A stretch of 64,000 nt of DNA from Ctenosaura bakeri (Eukaryota; Chordata; Lepidosauria; Squamata; Iguanidae): positions 186,001 to 250,000 of the forward strand of contig CAOLHI010000419.1 of NCBI GenBank assembly GCA_948474755.1, given 5' to 3'. Of the stretch, positions 1 to 12,092 are shown in pieces. The notes beneath the pieces were generated by a model that was given only the letters and a program-made list of their open reading frames with translations, ran no database searches and had not been told where the DNA came from. Within the stretch, counting starts at the first letter, position 1. Every line of letters begins with the position of its first letter. A program made the translations under genes and the position numbers.

Positions 1-1197
1 AGCGAGGAATGCAAGACAGTCAGGGCGAGGAACACAACATGTGTGTGTGGCAAGCGCCAAGGGTCCACGCACAACAAAAGCGAGAGGAGAAAGTCATCCT
101 GGCTATTTCTGCACTAGACTGTTATAGCACTATTATTCCACTTTCACCATCCTATGGAATCCTGGGGTTTGCAGTTTGAACTGCAAACCCCAGGATTCCA
201 TAGGATGATGAAAGTGGAATCATAGCGCTGTAACACTGGAATGTGGAAATGGCCAAAGTCCACAGGACAGATCAGACAGCACTTTCGAGTAAAAAAAAAA
301 ACACAACCAAGGAGCCTCGGGGGCTCTTGCTACACAAACCGAAGCCCTTGGCTGACGCCCCCTGCTCCTTTCCTGACCGAATTCTTGGTCTCGGAGGGAC
401 CGACCTCCCCCATCGGATGGCAGATCCGCCGCAGGAAAGTTTCCCCCTTTGCCTGCCGGACCAAAGGCGACAGCCACACCGACAACTCCCACAGAGTGGC
501 GTGCCCAGAATGAATGGGCAATCGGGCGATTGCCACTGCTGCAGCCCCGCCACTTTGGGAAGCAAGCAGAGCCCAGCTGCTCACTCACCCCGGAAAGCAA
601 CTCTGTTCACCGGCATGAATGAGCATGAGGCGAAGAGGGTGAGGGGATGGGGTCCCAGACATCCCGCTGCAGCGCCATAAACCCTGAATGGGAGTGGTGC
701 GGGTGCGAGCATCCAAGCAGCGCCCGGCTGCTCACTCGCCCCGGCAAGCAACTCTGACTCTGTAAGTCAGCATGAAGGGGAAAGGGAACACCGAAGGGGA
801 AGCCCTCTGTGTGTGTGTGTGTGGTGCAGGCGCAAGCGTCCAAGCAGCACCTGGCTGCGGCTGGCTGCACGCCTCCTCTCCCCTCCCACCAGCGCAGGGT
901 CTCCTCTCCTCACCTCCGCCTTAACGCTCTGACTCCAGCTCTCTCCTCCCACTCTCCGCACCTCTAGCTCCACCTCAGGCTCCTCTAGTGCTTTCCCACC
1001 AGGCAGGGAAAGACGGGGAAATGCCCAGCATGCCTCCTCTCCCCTCCTCCCAGCGCAGGGGTCTCAGAAGCACTGCTCCCATTGGCTGTGAGGCCACCTT
1101 CTTTTAAAAGGGAGGAGCAGGATTGAGGAGCGGCGACCCCTGTGAAATGGTCATTCGACCCCCAAAGGGGTCCCGACCCCCAGGTTGAGAACCACTG
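1..1197 (-). mobile_element. hAT DNA transposon, non-autonomous, one end outside the window
   Basis: Read on the minus strand, the element begins at 1197 with CAGTGGTTCTCAACCTG followed by a GGGTCGGGACCCC-type subterminal motif, a terminus typical of hAT (Charlie-like) elements in amniotes. The body from about 255 to 1197 is GC-rich, unlike the AT-rich DNA to its right, and has no transposase motif, so it is non-autonomous or internally replaced. The 8 bases outside the tip (1198-1205) are not repeated on the left, so the other end lies before base 1 or is lost. A palindromic MITE at 101-254 interrupts it. Open frames of 60-145 codons on both strands overlap out of phase and match nothing I recognise. 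Confidence 0.7.
101..254. mobile_element. MITE-A, near-perfect palindrome
   Basis: A 154-bp element with inverted tips (ggctatttctgcac on the left, the complement of ggccatttccacat on the right). The arms are complementary almost throughout and meet at gcagtttgaactgc near 171-184, so one strand could fold into a single long hairpin. This is the simplest form of the family, with no central spacer. It sits in the hAT element. No convincing target-site duplication remains. Confidence 0.8.
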
Positions 1198-4100
1198 CTT
1201 TAGATGAACCCATCTCAAAAATAGCTTTAGTGCTTGCAATAGTTTCTTTAAGTTCAGACAAAAATCCAGAATGGAATCACTACCAAATGGCATAGAAGCT
1301 ACCAATGGTCACTGCGTTCAGTCATGAGTGTTGCCTTTCTCTCATTTTTTCCAAAATGTTCCAAATGACCTGTTCCAGATGAGGTTCCTGTGGAAGAGGA
1401 GGACAAGGTAGTTGCAGTGCCTAATAGTTTAGTAGTTCAGAAAGAAAGAAATGACATTTAGTGACAGTGATCCTAATGTACACACCACTTGGGGCCCTGG
1501 CATTAACAAACTGTGTCAAATACCCTTTTCTCCCTGAGCAGTTATCTTTGGCCCTTTCCCCAAGCCTTGCCTGCAAGAACAAGTAAAGCAAAATTTAGGC
1601 TTGTTCAATCCCCAATGACTGAGCAGATGTGTGGGTTTTGAGGGCTTTGTACTGTTGCTATCCAGTAAGCCAAACTGAACCATTTCTACTAGCTTGAAGG
1701 TCTAATCATGGCCCTGGGGAGGAGGTAATTCTTCTCACAGCATGCATGACAGTGCCAGATCATTATAACATACACACAGAATTATGCAGGACAAGATAGC
1801 ATTGAATTTATGGTCCCAAACCTCCCGTTCCTTTTTAACTATCATCTTTTAAATTCCATATCTTGTTTTGTTTTAAGCCAACCCATGTGAATAGTAAAGA
1901 ACCTGAAATACTATTCTGTGTAGTTTTACATTAAAGGGATACAGTATGATTTGGGTGGGCAGTAAGTGCTCTCTAGATCCAAGTATGGAGCTTTGAAAAA
2001 TGCAATAAACATTTGGAGAATGTTTCCTTTAGATAAAAAATGTTTGGGTACAATTGGGGAGGGGGTAACACATAGGGTTTTAGAAGCACTTTCTTCCATT
2101 AAGATTAATGAGATTTGCACGGTTTAAATTCTCCCATACAGAGAGGCTTTGGAGTGGCATGTTGATCAAGGATGGTTTTGCTTATCTTCATGGAAAGGAC
2201 TGCCCATAGAATGTGGAGGTTACAATAGGCTCAGACTGTTCATCTAAATCCCTTGTTTTCCACTGTACTGTCTATGCCATTTCCAGAATTCTGAGCAAGT
2301 TATCTGTGAGTGTCATATCCTTCAGCCAATGGTTCTGTAAAAGCAGGCAGGCTCACTGCAAAATAACTATGGATATGGCATTCTGTGAATACTAAACCTA
2401 CTTGGAACATTTCACCAGTAATTCTTTCTGCATTTCTTTCACAAGAATTAACTCTGATCCAGAGAGAGGAAATGATCTTCCATTCAAATGTCCTTGTTTC
2501 AGTTGCTGCAAGGCAAACAGTGCAATTTTCCCATAAATACAAAAGCCTCTTTTGTGCGTTCTGGAATCTCTGTACTGGGTTTCAAGGTTAGTAACACTAA
2601 AGACTGAAATAAGGAACCTCTGTTTGCTTTTGTTGTTGCTGCTGTTCATTACTAAGAGACAGCACAATAAACTGTTCAAAGTACTTCTGTGGAGGGGAAG
2701 AGAGAGAGAGAGGTGCAGGGAGAGAGAAACCACCTGGTCTTGGAGTAGAAGACCATGGGTATCATGCCAACTGGGGAGACTTCAGAGCTTTTTTCTGGTG
2801 CCTGTCATAGCATAGCAGGAAGCTGTGGGGAGACTGGCCTAATGGGAATAGGGGCATGCTGCACCTATGTAATGCTGAAGGTTCAATTGTAAAATCCAGA
2901 TTAAGGAGTGGACCAGGTAATAGCAAGGTGTGAGGAGACGGAGTTGAATGAAGATGATGAAAGAGAATGGCTATCTGTGCAGTCTGCTGTCTTAGGAAAA
3001 TATACAATATTTTAGCTGAGGTTTATCTTTTGGGCTTTTGTTTTCCCTAGCATTCCATCCACATTTCCTCGCTAATGGCAACAAAATCAACCAGAGGACC
3101 AATACAGATTTTAATTCTGAGTCTCTAAGATTTGTATAAATAGAAAATTGTCAGGAAATAAAAGATGGTTCCATTTTTTTTAAAACAAGACACTGCATAT
3201 AAAGTGGGACTTGGTTATAAGGCAGAATCAGATACAACTGTTAGGGTGGATAAACAAACCACACCTTATCGTATCCTGAGGTAGACACGGGGCTGACTTG
3301 AACCCCCAAACACAAGGTAGGAAGATGGAAAAGAGAAGGAAAGACAGACAGGCAGACACACAAGTACTTTGGCCAAAGCATCTATCCAAGTAAGAAGGAA
3401 GGATGATTTATTCTTTCAGTCTTCCCTTCTTATATCATTTTAATGTTTATATTAAAGAATGCTTACAGAAAAGAAAATATTTATGTATCAGCATTAGCAG
3501 AGTCACAGCTTGTACACATGTTATATTCTATCTGACCCGGAACATTCCTAAGTCTGTGTGTTCCAGGCAACATCTTGGGTCATTCCCAAAGACATCTTTT
3601 ACGAAAGCAGTATCCTTCACTTGTACCTACTGATCACTGAAATGCATTAAGCAGAACAAACAATTCTAAAGTAAGGTTGTTTGATGAGCACTGAGTGTCT
3701 AAAATGCCAATTAGTATCACAGTTAATGATTATCAAGTATTAATTCTATAGTAAGTTACAGAGTGCCAAATTTCACACCTAACACAAGAGATTTCTTCAG
3801 GATTCTTGGAAGTTGTTTTAAAGCCATAACAACAAAAATTCAGTCAGAATAGAGGCCACAGATAATGAAAGATACAAGGAGAATAAGAATACCGTAAAGG
3901 TTTTTAAGCTATAAAAAGTAGGAAATATCTTCCATAGAGAAAGGAAGCTCAAATTAGAAGAACAAAAAGGAATGCCTCTCTGTAAGCAGACAGAAAGAAA
4001 ACAAAGATGAAAAAAATGAAAAAGGAATATTGCTGAATGAATGAATGAATGAATGAAGCTTTCTGTAACTAATTCAGAAACAGTTCTGTAACTAATTCAA

Positions 4101-5387
4101 AAACAGGTTGGTCTACTAAATTAGAAAAAAGTACTAATGAAGCTGAGAAAATCTATATCCTAAATCCAATTGTTAGTCTCAGCTAGAATGACTCATTGAA
4201 TCAATGGGAATTTGATAAATCAACAACTATGTAAGCTCCATCAGTTTGATGGATCTACTTTAGTTGGAATTAGCAATTGGATTTAGGCCTGTGTATGCTT
4301 TTATTACTGTGATGTTATTCATCAGTGATCATTTTGAAGACTCAGCAGTCTTTTCCAAAGGGAGGTCTTGTTTAGGAGTGTAAAGAAAGCTTGCACTTTT
4401 TTTTTTCATTGAAACTTGTGTGGGTTTAATCTCCGTCTAACTGGAGTGCCCTCTAGTTTATTGTTTTGATTAAATGACTGTCTCAAAGTTGTTAACAATC
4501 ATATTGTTAAGTAGGCAAGTTAACATCAACACTCTCCTTAGGTATACCATAAGCAGTGGATCTTAGGGTATCATTTTCACTTTAAGTGGTCTAGCACATT
4601 TTTATTCATAGACATACACTGGTAATTTTTTTAAAAAAAATGTCTTGCACAATATTGTAGATCAGATTAATCTGCCATCTGTTGAGGAATTTACATTTAA
4701 TCTCCAAAAGGTGTTTATTACATATCTCTGATCATCTATCAGATAAGGAATATATCCTATGTATCTTGCCTAATTCAACATACAAATAGAAAACTCTCTC
4801 TCACTGGCCATCACTTTAAGAGTATGGTACACATTTTAGCAGCCTTATGTAGAAGCTGTTGGAAGCAATCCTAAGATTGCTTGATTTCTCTCTACCTGAG
4901 ATTGCTTTCATAGAGCTTGCAAATAGCTTATTGACATTTGTCCAACCAATGACTTTATAAGAGTTTTATTGTTTATTCTATCCACCTAGTGAAGTTATTG
5001 GATCTTTAGATCTGGTTTTCTAACGAACTTATGTTTCCACTAATCAGAAATGGATTTTTACTGGGTTTCAGACTATCTACCACCAGAATTGATTTAGGTG
5101 GCTGTGAGACTGAACTGCACCCAGCTAACTTCTTGGTTTGTTTTTCCTCTAATTTACCAGGTTTGTCTTGCATCATCTTTACTTAAATGGGCCGGAGGAC
5201 TCAATAGAAGTACCAACTGTTCTCCAACCAAGAATAATCCTTAGCATCCTCACCTACTGTACCTGTAGCTTCCTCGCCTACTTTAAAATTACTTTACCAT
5301 TAACATTTCTTTTATTGATCTCATCCCCAAGCCCTGAATTTGGCAAAATATGTATGAAAAATAGTGTCCTTAATAGTGTCTGCCCAA
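1198..5387. other. No gene seen; AT-rich, single-copy-looking DNA
   Basis: About 4.2 kb without a recognisable exon, SINE or LINE. It contains a short GA-rich run near 2700-2715, a GACA/GGCA-rich patch near 3335-3365 and a short (AATG)n array at 4034-4057. Open frames here are short and have no recognisable domain. Confidence 0.5.
4034..4057. repeat. (AATG)n microsatellite
   Basis: About six uninterrupted tandem copies of the tetramer AATG. Confidence 0.85.
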
Positions 5388-5473
5388 CCCCTCCCGAAAC
5401 TGCAAACCCCAGGATTCCATACGATGTTGAAAGTGGAATAATCGCACTATAAGAGTGTAGTGCGGAAATGGCC
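5388..5473. mobile_element. MITE-A, right half only
   Basis: The segment begins at the palindrome centre (ctgcaaaccccagg) and runs outward through gttgaaagtggaataat to the tip gtgcggaaatggcc. The left arm is missing, so this is a solo arm or a deletion product. Confidence 0.75.
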
Positions 5474-5929
5474 CAAGAAAGAATGTCTTAATAAACTAAG
5501 ACACTCTGTCAAGAAAATGGTCAAACTCTACAAAAAAACAAAAAGTTTAAACATGGAATAGATGTGTGCACACATGCATGCATGCACACACATAGCCCAA
5601 ATGCATATTTGTATATTTCTGTGTGCATGTATATACATGTATGTATACATACATGCACACAGTTTTTACATATAAAAGACAATTTTGCAGAAAAAATATA
5701 CTCTTATGTGAAAAAAAGTTTTTATATGCAAATGATTTTTTTTAAAAAATCCTGAAATGTGAAATGTCATTGAAAAATGCATGAATAGTCTCATAATATC
5801 ACTCAGTATGCAGGAACTGTTTAAAAAATTATTCACTCTTATATATGAGAATTAAATAAATGAAGATTTATATTCCCAGTATTGTTATGCTAAAATTGTG
5901 GAATTCTTTGATAAGATAAACAAGATAGG
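5474..5929. other. No gene seen; alternating purine-pyrimidine patch inside
   Basis: AT-rich sequence with CATGCA/CACACA stretches at 5565-5595 and a palindromic patch at 5619-5662 (separate entry). Confidence 0.5.
5619..5662. repeat. Inverted repeat with 14-bp perfect arms
   Basis: Arm ctgtgtgcatgtat (5619-5632) is the exact reverse complement of 5649-5662, with a 16-nt spacer that is itself TATA/CATG-rich. The tract alternates purine and pyrimidine and could extrude a cruciform. Confidence 0.75.
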
Positions 5930-6040
5930 GATCTGTATGTGCCTGTTGATTTCTGGCAACCCCATGAATTTCATAGTGTTTTCTCAGGTAAGGTATACTT
6001 AGAAGTGTTTTTGGCAGCTCCTTTCTCTGAAAACTAACAG
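5930..6040 (-). mobile_element. 5S-derived SINE, 3' fragment
   Basis: On the minus strand this matches the body-to-tail part of the 5S-derived SINEs elsewhere in the window, with the shared tcatagtgttttctcagg and ggcaaccccatgaatttc blocks in reverse. The 5S rRNA-like head is missing, so it is 5'-truncated. Confidence 0.55.
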
Positions 6041-6602
6041 GTGTTTCACTCTCAAAACTATTTGAATGGGTAGATAGAATGAGAGTCAATTTAAGAGTAA
6101 AGAGATGAATGTTGAGTCAAAAAAATCTCTGCTTGACATTTTTTCTGATACAGGCCATTTCTGCACCAAACCTCAATGCTGTGATGATCTGTGGCAAACC
6201 CAGTATCACCAGTGCTGGGACAGGAATGGCTTTGCTCCACTCCCTCCCACATGTATCCCTCAGTGGCAGATGGTAGCAGCATTAACACCGTTGTGTCTTC
6301 CGCATTACAGCATCCATAGTGATGCCTTTCCCTGTCCTTTCCCTGCCCCATGCTGCCCGATCTGTTGCCTTTTTCCAGGGCCTTTTTTCTGACTAGGCAG
6401 CTTTGGATTCATCTGTGTGTCAGGCCTCCTGGATTGGTGATGGGAGCTGTCACGATCGGGAACTGCATGCCATCAGCTAATGGACCGATTGCATGAATGG
6501 GGGTCAATATTGGATTTTTTCTGGCGTTGATATAATGTGTAATATGGATGGGGTAGGGATGGTTGACGACAAGTATAGTAATACCTATAAGTAATTGTAA
6601 TT
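6041..6602. other. No gene seen
   Basis: Mixed-composition sequence between two SINEs. No exon-like frame with recognisable content and no repeat I can name. Confidence 0.4.
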
Positions 6603-6850
6603 GGGGAGAGCCAGTGTGGTGTAGTGGTTTGAGCATTGGTGTACCACTGTGGAGGCAAGAGTTCAACTTCCTGCTCAGCCAGGGAACCGCACTGGGTGAC
6701 CTTGGGCAAGTCATACTTTCTTAGCTTAAAGGAAGGCAAAGGCAAACCTGTTCTGATTAAATCTTGTCAGGAAAACCCCATAAGAGGTTCACCATATGGT
6801 CAGCGTAAGTCAGAAACAGCTTGAAGGCACAAACCACCAGCAACAGCAAA
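6603..6850 (+). mobile_element. tRNA-derived Sauria-type SINE
   Basis: Starts gagccagtgtggtgtagtgg. An RNA polymerase III A box-like motif TGGTGTAGTGG lies at 6617-6627 and a degenerate B box-like motif near 6661. The middle reads accttgggcaagtcatac, and the 3' part (gtcagcgtaagtcagaaa, cttgaaggcac, then a CAA/CAG-rich tail) is the Bov-B LINE-like end used by Sauria SINEs. Full length, about 15-20 percent diverged by eye. Confidence 0.85.
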
Positions 6851-7465
6851 TAGTCGTGCTTTTCACAGTATTTGAAATACTGTGTACAATTCTAGCTTTT
6901 CTTTCTTGAAAAGGGTGTTGTATGGCTAGAAAAGATGTAGCAAAGATCTAGGGGGGAAGAACAATGACAATGATCAAAGGAATAGAGCACCTTCTTCTGA
7001 GCTTGGGAAGGCTACTTTTTTGGTGTTGAACTCTCAGAATCCCCCAAGAAGCATGGCCATGCTTGCTGGGTCACTGAGTGTATTGTAGTTTGTAGTAGTA
7101 CCGTTTCTAATATCTCATCCCACTACTGAAAATAAAACATTTTTTTTCTTTTTCATTGAGGAAAAAAAAGGTAACACAGGAAAGATATATTTTTTTAAAA
7201 TTCTGCATCATTTGGACAAAAATGATCTTAGTTTGCCTTAACCCCTAGAATTGGGATCATTCAGTGAAACTGTCTATAGACTCCATTCAAATATAGGAAA
7301 TAATTCCTCCAGGGATACCTAGAGAGATGTTAGTCACAACAGTTCAATGGAGTCTGTTAGTTGTTAGTCACAATGGCTCAATGGAGTCTCTCTGTTCAGA
7401 GGCAGCATGTTTTGGGGCAAAGCTCTATGGAGGATTTCAGATGGATGGACTGTAAAACTACCATT
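6851..7465. other. No gene seen; possible old hAT MITE fragment inside
   Basis: Contains a possible fragment of a dispersed hAT-like MITE at about 7024-7105 (gttgaactctcagaatccc block) and a direct repeat of 'caatgg(a/c)tcaatggagtct' type near 7340-7390. Otherwise unremarkable. Confidence 0.35.
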
Positions 7466-7990
7466 CCTGAGACATTATGATCTGATGAAATGGACTGAAG
7501 TCTATGAAAGCTTATGCTAGAAAATGCCTTTCTCTTATTTGCCATGCGAAAGGGCCCCTCAAGCGTCGCACGATTGTGAAGAGTGATCTGCACGATGCAC
7601 TCACAATCGTGTAACACTCCAGGGCCTGGCAGGTTCTGCTTGTGCACTTTTTCATTTTCAGCTTTCAGCCAAAAATGGTGCGCAATTGCGCATTGCTCCA
7701 GGACCCCATGCACATTTGCCGTGTGTGTGGAGCCTCTGGAGCTGTGGCAGTTGCACTGCCTGCCCCAGCGCAGCCTGGGAAACTGCAGAAGGAAGAGGCA
7801 GGGCTCTCAGGCAGCTCATGTGGAGCTGAAGCAGCAGGGATGCAAGAGCCTCTCTGGAGGCTGCTCGCACGATTCCCACACCCCAGCGCTGAAAAAAAGT
7901 AAGGTGTGGAAAGGGCCTCAGTCTCAAAGATGACATAGGATTTCTTTGTATCTTTTTATGCTGAAACAGGCTAACACAGCAATGTCTTCC
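7466..7990 (+). repeat. Dispersed amniote-type repeat, split by a MITE-B insertion
   Basis: The left piece (7466-7539) has the block ctatgaaagcttatgctag and the right piece (7918-7985) resumes with gtctcaaagatg and ends gctgaaacaggctaacacag. Joined, they follow a repeat that I recognise as widely scattered in reptile genomes, though I cannot assign its class from sequence alone. The split point carries TTA on the left and TCA on the right, consistent with a 3-bp target duplication with one mutation. Confidence 0.5.
7540..7917 (-). mobile_element. MITE-B copy
   Basis: Minus-strand tip GGCCCTTTCCACACC at 7917. The interior aligns by eye with the plus-strand copy at 45754-46175: the cctgcctcttcc block, the caggctgc stem and a subterminal stem-loop ending in cttgaggggcccttt. 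The other tip is slightly truncated. It breaks an older dispersed repeat. The frames across it are not conserved between copies. Confidence 0.75.
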
Positions 7991-8319
7991 AATTCATATA
8001 ACATTTTGCAGCAATTCCATTTTTACCTCAACAGATTTTCTTTGGTTAAAAAAAAGATGGAAGAAGGGATGTGAAACATAAAAGAGTGTTATCCATAGGA
8101 TATTAAACTGTCTCCTCTCTTCCCTGGTAAAACTCCATGAAAAAGGCAGGGTGATTGCACAATAGAACTCTCATCTTGTTTCAAAATCTTGTTATGGGTT
8201 ACCTGCAAATGTCTTTAGTTTGATCCAACAGATTCTTGTCCTCAGTTCTTACAAAAACTATATAACACACATTAATTGTGTAAGGTGCATCAGTATTAAT
8301 ATTGCCATGCTGATTTGCA

Positions 8320-8440
8320 AATGTGAGACTGAAGCAAAGAGACAGCAGCTTGCCTAGGACCTCTTAATAAATTTGAGGTCCTAGGCAAAGTTTGAACTGG
8401 GAACTTCCTGCTTCGTACTCTTAATTCCCATTTTACCCCC
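8320..8440. mobile_element. Possible ancient MIR-like SINE
   Basis: The run gactgaagcaaagagacagc ... cttgcctaggacctc ... tttgaactgggaacttcct resembles the core of MIR-type tRNA-derived SINEs (a gaggcacagagagg ... cttgcccaaggtc ... ttcgaaccc pattern). Strongly diverged, so the call is tentative. Confidence 0.35.
8350..8388. repeat. Perfect 14-bp hairpin
   Basis: ttgcctaggacctc (8350-8363) is the exact reverse complement of 8375-8388, with an 11-nt AT-rich loop. It lies inside the MIR-like segment. Confidence 0.8.
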
Positions 8441-10293
8441 TCTTTGTAGTTTCACAAATTACTTTGAACATCAAAAGAATTGGAAGACAATGATCCATTA
8501 ATGAAGAAAATGTTAGTCTGTAGATTTTCCAAGTAAATGCCCTGGGTGAGATAAGAAAACTTAGAAAAAAGCATTAACTGCAAAGGCAGAATAATATAAA
8601 GTAATAATATCTTGTGATTATCATGCTGTTAGGCAGTTGCCTGAAGAGATGCTTAAGAAAACTAAATGCGCTGTTGTCAATGAATGCATTCAAATTCCTT
8701 TAAAGTGATGTTGGGAATTTTGCTAAAAGCTACTATCCTGCAATTTCAGGAAGACTGATTTCTTAGCATAATTTCACTGCCTTTTTTTAGGGGAGGGGGA
8801 GGACAAGGACACAGAAACCTAGCCCATGAACTTGTGCTTGTGCTAGCATCATTCATTCCATATCAAGCATGACATTAAAGCAATTAGGCGTGAAACCTAT
8901 ACAAATAAATTAGATGTGAGAATGAATGCAGTTAGGAAATTTTGCAACACACTCACCGCTATCATTTTATGGAGGTACTTTAGAAACATTAAAGGAAATT
9001 AATGGAAACTCTAATCAATGGAACTCTAATTTTGCCTCACAACAGATGCAAGATGATGCCAATACAGAAGAAGGTTGGTGAGAACCTAATAAAGCCTGCA
9101 AGGCTGCCTGCTACAAAACTGGACCACTGGTCTTTCTCACATAGCATTGCCCACACTACATGGCCGTAGCTCTGAAAAGGGCTCAGGTGGCCATCCATCC
9201 TAGGCTTGCAATATGACACCTTTACAACTTTTCATACTGGAATTGACCCTGAGACTTTCAACATGAGTGTTTCTGGGACTTTCCTCTAATAAGAATAATT
9301 GCCAATGCAACTCCCATGATGAAATTGAACCACGGTTGAACCACCACATCTCCATATGCAGCCATAGTGCAAAGTTTATAGGCACTGCTTCTGGGTAAGG
9401 GCCTGGCCTATGAGGAACTGTACATCACCATGTAGAGCATTTCTCTAGGAGACCTAGTGGCTGATTTTGCTCATAGATTTGGTTGGGGTTGCACACCCTA
9501 GCACTTCCAAAATTTGGTGGCAAATAGTGCTGTTAAATTTTGGTGACAATTAGGCTACAGACCAGTTAAAGAAAGTATTTTGATTGCTTCAAATGGCTTG
9601 TAGCAGTTTGCCATCAGCTTTCCGTGGCAAACCATAACAGCTTTGCTTGGTGTGAATGAGGTTTTTCTGATTTGCTGCCAAAATCCAATTGCAAGCTGCC
9701 TCAAGCCATTTAAAATGTTAAATAACTTGCTTTAAATATTTTTTTTTCCTTCAGAGTTGCTGCATGATATTTGCTAGTGCTTACTTGGCAGTGTGATTTG
9801 CTACTGAATTTTGGCAGTGTGGGTTTTGGGAATACTTTGGGAGGGCACATTGTGTCCCTTTTTCTGTTCTCATGCCACTTCCACAGCAGATAATGCATCT
9901 TTCTCACTAGTATCATACACAGGTCAAACTGGATATACCAGTTTCTTTCGAAGGTCTAATTCCATATTTCTTGTTTTTGTACATGGCATAGACCTTTGTA
10001 CAGCATAACCAGACATACATCCTTCTAAGTTAAATGGGTCCTATGACTCAGTAGATGTACAGAGGAAATTTATATATTTGTATTTATTAAGAATCTATCC
10101 TAGTCTCTATTGCAATGTAAGAAATAGCAGCAATAGAGTGGGCAGGGGTGCAGCAGTGTGGAAACAATTTATATAGAAGAAAAGTAGAAGTAAAATATGA
10201 GAAGGGATGTATGAAGGTGAAGGGAGCAAGTCTTCCACATTGGCTTGATGCTTGCTTTCAAAGTTATGTTTTTTCCCTTATTGAAGTAGGAAA

Positions 10294-10335
10294 AAAAGCA
10301 AAGAATCTTGTGGTACTTTAAGGGCTAACTTTTTA
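10294..10335 (-). repeat. Short fragment of the dispersed repeat also seen at 7466-7990
   Basis: The agaatcttgtggtacttta block is the antisense of the 'gtgccacaagactc' segment of that repeat. Only about 40 bp survive, next to a (TA)n tract. Confidence 0.4.
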
Positions 10336-10713
10336 TATATATATAATTTTTAGTGGATGGTAGCCCCCTAAGCTCTTCCACTGACTAAAGTGGGACAAGT
10401 CCTGCTGCGGCTGCCCCCATCATAGAGCCACCTGCTTGCCACCTCCCACCATCCCTTTGTTGTTAAACAGCATGGCCCTGGTCCTGCTGGCTCTCTGGAG
10501 GGAGTGCTAGCAATGTAGAGAAACAGATGGATGGAATAGTTTGGTGGAAGATGGAGGAGGTGTCAGCAGCAAGGTGAAGGAGCAGCTACTGTCATTGCTG
10601 TGGAAGCGAGCAGAAGATGGAAGGAGCAGAATACAAAATTTGGCAACAGCTACTACCACTGGTATGCCAACAAAAAGGAAGCGACAGGGGCAGCAGGTTG
10701 GTGGGGCAGCAAT

Positions 10714-10824
10714 GGCCATTTCCGCACTAGCCTGTTATAGCATGATGATTCCACTTTCAACATCCTCTGGAATCCTGAGGTTTGCAGTTTCGGGAGGGGC
10801 CAATCGGCTAGTGTGAAAATGGTC
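10714..10824. mobile_element. MITE-A, short form with one arm
   Basis: The left tip ggccatttccgcac runs to the centre (gtttgcagttt), then skips most of the right arm and closes with ggctagtgtgaaaatggtc. At 111 bp it has the same deletion layout as the copy at 55644-55756, so this is a subtype and not a random loss. Confidence 0.75.
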
Positions 10825-12092
10825 ATGGAGAAGCAGCAGCAGCCGTAGCTGCCGCTACTCAGGTGAATGAGTGGGTAGCTAATGGAGATGCCCACTGTTC
10901 CTCCCCGCCAACATATATTTAGTTTGCATAACATGCAAATTAGGCTACCTGGATTTGAAGTCTGGAATATAAGAACTCCTCCTTATCCAGAATAAAGCAG
11001 CCATTAGAGAGATTTTGCACATATTTGAGAGGACAGTTTGTGCATTTCTGCTTTTTTTAAAAAGATTTTTTAAAGATTTTTTTTTGGAGGGGGGAGTATC
11101 AACACCAACAGGCAGATTAGAATTAATTTTGCCCACTTTCCAGGTACTTTCACGGGGAGGGAATTACTTTCCCTGTTCAGTATCATTCAGATACCCTTAA
11201 ATATGAAGACTTTTGCAAGTACATTGTGTACTTAGAAGTGGCTCCTATGTACCTAAGATAGATTATAGGCTGCCATTATTATTCCTGGGATGACTCAATG
11301 ATAATAGCTCTGTTAATATTTCTTAGTCCTTTATCATTCTGATAATGCCTCATTGATACTGGTTCAACTGCTTCTGAATCTTGGCAGCCCAATTTTGCTA
11401 GATCATGTGTGTGTGTGTGTGTGTGTGTGCCCGTGTCTGGGGACTCAGCATTTCCATACCCTCCTGTTTTGAGGGTTTCAGTCCCCTATGCCTCCATTCT
11501 AGGGTCCATATATTTCTGTACAGACTTTAAAACTTCTGTAACTGTAATCATGTAGTAGCATTAGATGCTTTATTTGCACCTTTCCGTCAATTCATCATCC
11601 CCTTTCCCCCTCTCTGTGTTTGGCATTACAAAGGAAAAACGGGTGGTGTTATGTGTCAGTGTGTAACTGTAAATTCTTCCCTCCCAGCAGTGACCTTTAT
11701 TCTAAATCAGTGTACTTAGAACTGCCCCTAGACTTCTTGCACTAATCTTTTGTTGAGTTTCAATGGTAGTGTCTCCCTAGTCCCCAGGCCTATCAATCGC
11801 ATGGCTCTGTTTTGGGCGTTAGTCTGCATCGTGTTTCACTTAGATTTGGGTTTCTTTGGAGGTGTGAGAGGATGGATCAAACAGGGGTGGGACAGGTTAA
11901 GAAGGGAAAATTTAAAAAAGGGAAAATATAGAATAGGTTTAGCTTCAGTGGGGCAAACAAAGTCCAAACACGGGTAGCTTTAGAGATCAAATCAGCATAT
12001 TGAATTTGACATTCAGACCAAATGAAGACCAATAAAGACAGTTAGGCCCAATCTTGGATGCTTCCCACTCTGTTTAAAAATCTGGCTACTGA
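10825..12092. other. No gene seen; (GT)n microsatellite inside
   Basis: AT-rich DNA with about 12 GT dinucleotides at 11405-11429. No recognisable exon or named repeat. Confidence 0.45.

Larger units (their letters stand above)
7991..10293. other. No gene seen; one possible MIR-like SINE inside
   Basis: About 2.3 kb of AT-rich DNA. The only structured part is 8320-8440 (separate entry). No exon-like frame. Confidence 0.45.

Noticed and set aside
243..680. 145-codon plus-strand frame near the left edge
   Set aside because: It lies in the GC-rich hAT body, overlaps equally long frames on the other strand, and has no recognisable domain.
6603..6680. tRNA gene
   Set aside because: A and B box-like motifs belong to the SINE head. 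No foldable cloverleaf or anticodon arm was evident.
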